Below, in pieces: positions 7,083 through 11,849 of a stretch of 11,849 nucleotides of DNA (positions are counted from its first letter, which is position 1; each line of letters begins with the position of its first letter). Origin of the DNA: Bacillota bacterium (GTDB taxonomy: Bacteria; Bacillota; Clostridia; Clostridiales; Caloramatoraceae); contig JAEZLD010000185.1 of NCBI GenBank assembly GCA_023415335.1, forward strand, positions 1 to 11,849, in the 5' to 3' direction. The notes beneath the pieces are model-generated. The model searched no databases and was not told where the DNA came from. It was given only the letters and a program-made list of their open reading frames with translations. A program made the translations under genes and the position numbers.

Positions 7083-7112
7083 TTGACATTGTATTTGGCA
7101 GTCACATATAAT
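7083..7112 (+). promoter_or_regulatory. Consensus sigma-A promoter of the nucleoside transporter operon
   Basis: Perfect TTGACA (7083-7088) and perfect TATAAT (7107-7112) are separated by 18 bases, with an A/T-rich tract just upstream that could act as an UP element. The start point should lie near 7119, giving a leader of about 40 nt, too short for a purine riboswitch. So strong a promoter is expected to need a repressor. Confidence 0.9.
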
Positions 7113-7120
7113 TGAGACAG

Positions 7121-7135
7121 ATTTTTATGAAAATT
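7121..7135 (+). promoter_or_regulatory. CodY-box-like operator over the transcription start region
   Basis: ATTTTTATGAAAATT matches the CodY consensus AATTTTCWGAAAATT at 13 of 15 positions. It begins about two bases after the predicted transcription start, where a bound protein would block initiation. CodY is a GTP- and branched-chain-amino-acid-responsive repressor in Bacillota, and in B. subtilis it represses the related guanosine transporter operon nupNOPQ. Near-palindromic A/T runs also occur by chance in such DNA. Confidence 0.5.
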
Positions 7136-7158
7136 AAAAATTTTTGAAGGAGGTAGCC

Positions 7159-8667
7159 ATGAAAGATCTGCTTCGGATGGAACACATTACAAAACGGTTT
7201 GGAGAGCTTTATGCCAACCGGGATATTAACCTTGATATCCGTAGGGGTGAGGTTCATACCCTGTTAGGGGAGAATGGTGCCGGAAAGTCAACCTTAATGA
7301 ACGTGCTTATTGGTCTGTATCAACCCACAGAGGGAAAGATATACATGAATGGCAAAGAGGTTAGGATTGACTCTCCCAGTCAGGCAGTAAAGCTTGGCAT
7401 AGGAATGGTTCATCAGCATTTTATGCTGGTAGAGGCAATGACGGTCTTTGAAAATATTATTCTTGGAGAAAGAAATACAAAGGGCATCTTCATAAACAAG
7501 GAAGCACGTAAGAAAGAAATACTGGAGCTGTCGGAGCGCTACGGACTTGACATTGAACTAGACAAGCTAATTACAGACACTGCTGTAGGAGCACAGCAGC
7601 GTGTGGAAATACTCAAGGCTCTTTATCATGGTGCAGAGCTTCTCATACTGGATGAACCCTCTGCAGCCCTTACAGACATAGAGGTTCAGGGGCTTTTTTC
7701 AATTATGAGGAAGCTTACCAGCGAGGGCAAAAGTATCATCTTTATCAGCCATAAGATGCGTGAGGTGCTGGAGATTTCAGACCGCATCACCATTCTCAGG
7801 GCAGGACAGACAGTATGTACTGTCAGCCGTGAGAAAACAAGCGGAGCTGAGCTGGCAAACCTGATGATTGGCCGGGATCTTGTTCCATCGCATTATGAAA
7901 AAAAAGAAGAAAATAAAGAGCTTGCCCTTCTCCTTGAAAACGTTGATTATAACAAAACCTCCAAGCATAGCGGGCTTAATGGTGTTTCCCTGAAGGTAGG
8001 GCGTGGGGAAATCGTAGGAATAGCAGGAGTGGATGGTAACGGACAAGCACAGCTTGCACAGATTGTTACAGGAGTGCTGGCTCCGGATGCTGGTACTGTT
8101 GACCTGAAAGGAAGCAGGATTGTGTCCTTCAATCCATCCAGGTTTATCAAGGGAGGAGTTTCAAACATCCCTGAAGACCGTAACAAGCAGGGACTTGTTG
8201 GAGATATGACAGTAGCAGAGAACATAGTGCTTAAATGCACTGATACCAAGCAGTTCAGCCATGCTAAGGGATTAATGCTAAAAAAGAAGGATATACGCAA
8301 GTATTCCCTTGAAATGCAGAAGAAATATGACATACGCTGTTCATCCATCGAGCAGGAGGTACGAAACCTTTCAGGGGGTAATCAGCAGAAGGTAATTCTG
8401 GCAAGAGAGCTGGAAACCAACCCAGACCTGATAGTAGCTGTACACCCCACCAGAGGACTTGATATAGGTGCTACACGGTTTGTCCATGACAATATGATTG
8501 AAGCCCGTGACCGTGGAGCAGGGGTGCTGCTTATCAGTGCCGACTTCGATGAAGTACTTGAAATGTCTGATCGCATAATTGTAATTTTTGAAGGACAGAT
8601 TATGGGTGAATTCTCCGGCAAGAACCCTCCTATTGATCAGATAAGCATTGCTATGGCCGGAAAGTAG
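7159..8667 (+). CDS. nupA: Nucleoside ABC transporter, double ATP-binding protein
   Basis: A 502-residue cytoplasmic protein with two fused ABC domains that powers import of nucleosides through the two permeases encoded next. Domain 1 has Walker A GENGAGKST (37-45), Q-loop HQH (85-87), Walker B LLILDEP with D165-E166 and H-loop His198, but its signature is the weak A-V-G-A-Q-Q-R. Domain 2 has the canonical signature LSGGNQQ (404-410), but a degenerate Walker A (G290-V-D-G-N-G-Q) and Walker B ending V-H-P in place of D-E-P. This asymmetry is usual for the NupO/RnsB family and leaves one competent composite site. The true start is the ATG at 7159, five bases after AAGGAGG (7147-7153); an in-frame TTG at 7144 would place that ribosome binding site inside the coding region. 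First gene of the operon, 12 bases before the permease. Family is secure; substrate follows relatives (guanosine and other nucleosides). Confidence 0.95.
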   Translation: MKDLLRMEHITKRFGELYANRDINLDIRRGEVHTLLGENGAGKSTLMNVLIGLYQPTEGKIYMNGKEVRIDSPSQAVKLGIGMVHQHFMLVEAMTVFENIILGERNTKGIFINKEARKKEILELSERYGLDIELDKLITDTAVGAQQRVEILKALYHGAELLILDEPSAALTDIEVQGLFSIMRKLTSEGKSIIFISHKMREVLEISDRITILRAGQTVCTVSREKTSGAELANLMIGRDLVPSHYEKKEENKELALLLENVDYNKTSKHSGLNGVSLKVGRGEIVGIAGVDGNGQAQLAQIVTGVLAPDAGTVDLKGSRIVSFNPSRFIKGGVSNIPEDRNKQGLVGDMTVAENIVLKCTDTKQFSHAKGLMLKKKDIRKYSLEMQKKYDIRCSSIEQEVRNLSGGNQQKVILARELETNPDLIVAVHPTRGLDIGATRFVHDNMIEARDRGAGVLLISADFDEVLEMSDRIIVIFEGQIMGEFSGKNPPIDQISIAMAGK

Positions 8668-8679
8668 GGAGGATGGAAC

Positions 8680-9747
8680 ATGCATAAATTTAAAAGAAAG
8701 CTTGCCAGTTTTGCTGTGCCTTTGATTTCTATTTTAATGGCATTTCTCGTTGGAGCGATTATTATGGTAGTTCTTAATGCTAATCCTGCAGATGCATTGA
8801 AATATCTGTGGATGGGTTCCCTTGGCAATAGAGCTAACATTGGTACTACCCTTGTAAGGGCTACTCCACTTATATTTACCGGACTATGTGCATGCTTTGC
8901 CTACCGCTGTGGAGTGTTCAACTTAGGCGGCGAGGGCCAGTTCATTATGGGTTCCATTGTAGCCTGCTGGATTGCAACTGCTTCCGGAGTTACCGGCTTT
9001 ACCGCGGTTATTCTCTGCCTTATAGCAGGAACTATTGCAGGAGGATTATGGGGAATGATTCCCGGAATACTTAAAATTACCCGTGGACAGAACGAGATGA
9101 TCATATCCATTATGCTCAACTATGTTGCAACCTTATTCATGGGAGTCATATATACCAACTGGCTAAGGGATGCCAGCGTCCCCCAGACACCGGCTGTGCC
9201 TGAGGCCGCAAGGCTCTCAAGGTTGTTCCCAGGAATGCGTGTTACAGCTGCATTTGTGATTGCGGTAATAACAGGTATAATCATATATTACTTCCTGTTC
9301 CACACATCAAGGGGCTTTAAGCTCCGTGCCGTAGGACTGAATATGACTGCCAGTGAGGTTAATGGCTTTGCTGTTAAAAGATATATACTTATAAGCTTTA
9401 TCGTTTCTGGTGCCATAGCAGGCCTTGGAGGTTCATCAGAATTACTTGGCACACAATACAGGCTGATTAACGGCTATGGTGCCGGATATGGTTTTGATGG
9501 TGTGGCAATGGCACTGATTGGCCAGCTCCATCCTATTGCAACCATCGTGGTGGCCGTCTTCTTCGCAGCCCTGCGTACCGGCTCTACTACCATGCAGGCC
9601 GGAACCGGCGTTCCCACCAGCGTATCTGACATCATACAGGCACTTGTGATAGTGTTTACAGTTGCGGGGCTTGCATTAGTGAAGCTTCCTCAGTTTGAAG
9701 CTTTCAGGATGAGGCTGATGAGTAAGAAAGTTAAGGAGGTTAAGTGA
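8680..9747 (+). CDS. nupB: Nucleoside ABC transporter permease 1
   Basis: A 355-residue integral membrane protein of the branched-chain-amino-acid/ribose-type permease family (BPD_transp_2), one of two subunits that form the transmembrane channel. About nine or ten hydrophobic segments are visible, beginning at 10-33. The diagnostic motif FNLGGEGQ (80-87) and the cytoplasmic segment R-A-V-G-L-N-M-T-A-S-E, which contacts the ATPase in this family, are present. The length fits NupP/RnsC relatives, which are longer than the partner permease. AGGGAGG (8666-8672) overlaps the ATPase stop codon and lies seven bases before the ATG, so translation is probably coupled. It ends one base before the second permease starts. 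Substrate inferred as nucleosides from operon membership. Confidence 0.95.
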   Translation: MHKFKRKLASFAVPLISILMAFLVGAIIMVVLNANPADALKYLWMGSLGNRANIGTTLVRATPLIFTGLCACFAYRCGVFNLGGEGQFIMGSIVACWIATASGVTGFTAVILCLIAGTIAGGLWGMIPGILKITRGQNEMIISIMLNYVATLFMGVIYTNWLRDASVPQTPAVPEAARLSRLFPGMRVTAAFVIAVITGIIIYYFLFHTSRGFKLRAVGLNMTASEVNGFAVKRYILISFIVSGAIAGLGGSSELLGTQYRLINGYGAGYGFDGVAMALIGQLHPIATIVVAVFFAALRTGSTTMQAGTGVPTSVSDIIQALVIVFTVAGLALVKLPQFEAFRMRLMSKKVKEVK

Positions 9748-9748
9748 T

Positions 9749-10678
9749 ATGGGATGGGACTTTATCTATAATCTGATTCTTGCTACTGTCCGTATGGCAA
9801 CGCCTCTTATTTTCATAGCCCTGGCTGAGCTATATTCTGAGAGGGCCGGTCTTGTAAACATAGGGCTAGAAGGCCTGGCAGCCATAGGGTCCCTTGTAGG
9901 GTTCCTTGTAAGCTATGTTACCGGGAATCCATGGCTGGGAATACTGTCTGGTGCAGCTGCAGGCATTATCGTAAATATGGTATATGCAGTAGCCACTGTA
10001 ACCTTTTGTGCGGAGCAGACAGTCTATGGCATGGCCATAAATATTCTGGCACCTGCACTGGCTTCATTCATATATCGTGTATATTTTGGTTCTGGTTCAG
10101 AGCTTGCCCAGGGTTCCCTTATGAAAGGCATTGGACTTCCTGTGCTTAAGGACATTCCTTTCCTGGGAGACCTGTTGTTTAACCAGACACCAATGGTTTA
10201 TATAGCATACCTGCTGGTCATCTTTACAATTATTTTCTACAGAAAGACCAAGGTTGGTCTTAACTACAAGGCGGTGGGTGAATACCCTAAGGCTGCTGCT
10301 ACCCTTGGCATTAACGTTATAAAGATAAAGTATGTAGCCTGCATAATATGCGGAGCCTTGGCAGGCATTGGTGGAGCTTACCTTACTACCTGTTATTCCA
10401 ATACCTATACAGATGGCAACGTGGCTGGACGTGGATTTATTGCACTGGCAGCTGTTATATTTGGGCGCTGGACAGGAGGAGGCATACTCATGGCGTGCTT
10501 GTTCTTTGGATTCTGCGATGCGCTCCAGATAAGGCTTCAGGTAGCAAGCTATGGACTTCCATATCAGTTCTTCCAGATGATACCTTACATTGCCACTATA
10601 TCGGTGCTCACCATCATCGGCTTTAGAAAAGCCGGACCAAAAGCAAAGGGCAGACCTTACAGACGGGAAGAAAGGTAA
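9749..10678 (+). CDS. nupC: Nucleoside ABC transporter permease 2
   Basis: A 309-residue integral membrane protein, the shorter permease partner of the heterodimeric channel (NupQ/RnsD type). Motif NIGLEG (37-42) follows the first membrane segment, as in this family, and A-V-G-E-Y-P-K-A-A marks the ATPase-contacting loop. Eight or nine hydrophobic segments are seen. Its ATG is one base after the preceding TGA, and AAGGAGGT (9733-9740) lies inside the end of the first permease gene, a layout for translational coupling that would keep the two subunits equimolar. The C-terminus is short and basic. The stop codon lies at the base of the hairpin at 10676-10704, which separates it from the lipoprotein gene. 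Confidence 0.95.
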   Translation: MGWDFIYNLILATVRMATPLIFIALAELYSERAGLVNIGLEGLAAIGSLVGFLVSYVTGNPWLGILSGAAAGIIVNMVYAVATVTFCAEQTVYGMAINILAPALASFIYRVYFGSGSELAQGSLMKGIGLPVLKDIPFLGDLLFNQTPMVYIAYLLVIFTIIFYRKTKVGLNYKAVGEYPKAAATLGINVIKIKYVACIICGALAGIGGAYLTTCYSNTYTDGNVAGRGFIALAAVIFGRWTGGGILMACLFFGFCDALQIRLQVASYGLPYQFFQMIPYIATISVLTIIGFRKAGPKAKGRPYRREER

Positions 10679-10704
10679 TAACTGGTATATTAATACCATT
10701 ATTA
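10676..10704 (+). promoter_or_regulatory. Hairpin between the last permease and the binding-protein gene
   Basis: TAATAA, a bulged C, then TGGTAT (10676-10688) pair with ATACCATTATTA (10693-10704) around an ATTA loop, giving 12 base pairs. The permease stop codon (10676-10678) is inside the stem. There is no strong T run, so it is unlikely to be a full terminator. By analogy with other ABC importer operons it may stabilise or set the end of an mRNA segment and so adjust binding-protein expression. Confidence 0.5.
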
Positions 10705-10729
10705 TATAAATTAAGGGGGAGTATCAAAC

Positions 10730-11767
10730 ATGAAAAAGATCGTATCACTCTTACTCGCATTAGCTTTGACGTTCAGCCTGACAGCCTGTGGAGGTAAAAA
10801 GCCAACTGATAAGGAAGGCGAAAAGGACCCGGGAACCAAGAAAAAGTATAAGGTTGCAATGATATGCGATTCCAGCATTTCTGACGGAGGCTGGGGAATG
10901 GCATGCTACAACGCAATGGTAGATGCATCTAAGAAGTATGGATGGGAATATGCCGTTACTGACTCCATAGGACAGTCAGAATACTATGATACCATAGTTT
11001 CCTATTGTGCACTGGGATATGACTTGATATATGCTCCAGGAAACCAGTACACCGATGCCGTGCTTCAGGCAGCAGAGGAATATCCTGATATAGCCTTTGG
11101 ACTGCTTAACGGAGGTGTAAATACACCTGAGAAGGCTAAAAATAAAAACGTAACCTCCATGCTTCCTAATGCTAAGCAGATTGGATGGATAGCAGGAGCT
11201 TTGGCAGGACTTATGACTGAAACAGGCACTATAGCCTTCATAGGCGGAATGGAGCTGGATACCACTCTGGCAAAGTATGCCGGTTATGCTGAAGCTGCTA
11301 AATACGTAGCAGAGAAGGACGGTAAGACTGTTAAGGTTCTGGACCCTGTTTATGCAGGATCATTCTCAGCAACAGACAAGGGCATTGAGTTTGCTAAGGC
11401 CATGATGGCCAAGGGAGCAGATGTATTCTTTGGAGATGCTTCAGCTGTTGACTCAGGAGCCCGTCAGGCAATAGATGAGGCAAACACCGCTAAGGGTAAA
11501 GTAACAGTTTATGACATTGCACAGCCATCAGACCTGCTTGGACAAAACCCCTGCATAATAAGCAGCCAGGTTACAGACAACTCCTCCCTTGTGGGCCTTT
11601 GCATGAAGGCTATTGAGGAGGATAAGTTCGGTGGCGAGGTTATCTACGGAACCATGCAGAACGGAGTTCTTTCCCCTGGAAAGATGAGTGAGCTTGTTCC
11701 TAAAGAGATTCAGGAAAAATATAACCAGTACGTTGACCAGATGAACAAGGATACCTTCATGAAGTAA
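10730..11767 (+). CDS. bmpA: BMP-family (PnrA-like) nucleoside-binding lipoprotein
   Basis: A 345-residue substrate-binding lipoprotein that should capture the ligand outside the membrane and deliver it to the permeases encoded upstream. A signal peptide ends in the lipobox L17-T-A-C20, so Cys20 is the lipidated residue, followed by a Lys/Gly-rich tether (21-40). The BMP fold is recognisable from KVAMICDSS (41-49), the G-W-I-A-G-A-L-A-G helix (152-160), IAFIGGMELD (168-177), GADVFFGDAS (229-238) and the S-P-G-K-M segment near the C-terminus. Ligand-site motifs differ from classical purine-binding members: residues 261-265 read YDIAQ rather than VDxDQ, and the usual Lys after the S-x-V motif is T282. 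AAGGGGGA, nine bases upstream, supports the ATG at 10730. Known relatives bind guanosine, inosine, adenosine or cytidine; the exact ligand here is open. Confidence 0.94.
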   Translation: MKKIVSLLLALALTFSLTACGGKKPTDKEGEKDPGTKKKYKVAMICDSSISDGGWGMACYNAMVDASKKYGWEYAVTDSIGQSEYYDTIVSYCALGYDLIYAPGNQYTDAVLQAAEEYPDIAFGLLNGGVNTPEKAKNKNVTSMLPNAKQIGWIAGALAGLMTETGTIAFIGGMELDTTLAKYAGYAEAAKYVAEKDGKTVKVLDPVYAGSFSATDKGIEFAKAMMAKGADVFFGDASAVDSGARQAIDEANTAKGKVTVYDIAQPSDLLGQNPCIISSQVTDNSSLVGLCMKAIEEDKFGGEVIYGTMQNGVLSPGKMSELVPKEIQEKYNQYVDQMNKDTFMK

Positions 11768-11791
11768 TTTTCAAAAACTGCGAATCTAAAT

Positions 11792-11826
11792 ATGGCCGGT
11801 CCCTTTTAGCTTAAGGGGCCGGCCAT
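11792..11826 (+). terminator. Intrinsic terminator of the nucleoside transporter operon
   Basis: ATGGCCGGTCCCTT (11792-11805) pairs with AAGGGGCCGGCCAT (11813-11826) around a seven-base loop, giving a 14-bp stem with one T-G wobble. It lies 24 bases after the lipoprotein stop. The tail CTCTTATCTAC is only moderately T-rich, so termination may be incomplete, but stem strength and position make the call good. Confidence 0.8.
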
Positions 11827-11849
11827 CTCTTATCTACACACAGCATCTC

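Larger units (their letters stand above)
6681..7158. other. Divergent intergenic region between the c-di-GMP pair and the nucleoside transporter operon
   Basis: These 478 A+T-rich bases contain no gene I can support. The left end has the ribosome binding site and SigD-like promoter of the phosphodiesterase gene; the right end has the sigma-A promoter, CodY-like box and ribosome binding site of the transporter. The middle (about 6775-7080) is A+T-rich and shows no riboswitch or clear hairpin. A 10-bp direct repeat AATTATTTTA occurs at 6961 and 7021, exactly 60 bases apart, possibly by chance. A plus-strand 29-codon frame at 6952 lacks a ribosome binding site. Confidence 0.7.

Noticed and set aside
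7144..7158. TTG start giving a five-residue longer ATPase
   Set aside because: The strong AAGGAGG ribosome binding site would lie inside the coding region; the ATG at 7159 is correctly spaced after it.
6681..7158. c-di-GMP (GEMM) or purine riboswitch in the divergent spacer
   Set aside because: The conserved GEMM and purine-aptamer cores were not seen on either strand, and the transporter leader is only about 40 nt.
10097..10699. Minus-strand 200-codon open frame opposite permease 2
   Set aside because: Antisense shadow of a well-conserved permease gene, with no ribosome binding site or recognisable domain.

Overview
The window looks like chromosomal DNA of a low-GC Gram-positive bacterium (Bacillota, probably class Clostridia and perhaps Lachnospiraceae-like). 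The reasons are strong AAGGAGG-type ribosome binding sites, A+T-rich intergenic DNA with TTGACA/TATAAT-type promoters, a clostridial-style BMP lipoprotein and a Cys-rich small-domain protein. This placement is inferred from style and families; no marker gene fixes the genus. There are nine protein-coding genes (one cut by the window edge), no RNA genes, no CRISPR and no insertion sequence.

Left half, minus strand. The 5' half of a glyceraldehyde-3-phosphate dehydrogenase gene (1-479) runs off the left edge just after its catalytic Cys, with a promoter at 574-603. A two-gene unit follows: a nine-cysteine small protein (1419-1709) and then a GNAT acetyltransferase (823-1371). It has a good promoter at 1747-1775 and a clear intrinsic terminator at 742-776. 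Next come two tandem paralogous membrane proteins, each with about eight N-terminal membrane segments, a GGDEF domain and an EAL domain (4353-6680, then 1952-4228). The upstream paralogue has an intact EAL phosphodiesterase site and a GEDEF variant, the type known from GTP-activated c-di-GMP phosphodiesterases. The downstream paralogue keeps the GGDEF letters but has lost metal- and guanine-binding residues and has an altered EAL loop 6. Upstream of the pair is an exact match to the -10 element of flagellar sigma factor (SigD/FliA) promoters, which suggests co-expression with motility.

Right half, plus strand. A complete BMP-type nucleoside ABC transporter operon runs divergently: double ATPase (7159-8667), permease (8680-9747), permease (9749-10678) and substrate-binding lipoprotein (10730-11767). 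It has a consensus sigma-A promoter (7083-7112), a 13/15 match to the CodY box just downstream of the expected transcription start, a 12-bp hairpin between the last permease and the lipoprotein, and a strong terminator hairpin at 11792-11826. Known relatives import guanosine and other nucleosides, and the B. subtilis relative is repressed by CodY.

The two halves may share purine/GTP signalling: guanosine uptake under a GTP-responsive repressor beside a putative GTP-sensing c-di-GMP phosphodiesterase. That link is inference. The 1710-1951 spacer may hold a frameshifted gene remnant. I see no clearly undescribed system; the most unusual material is the diverged c-di-GMP pair with its SigD-like promoter.
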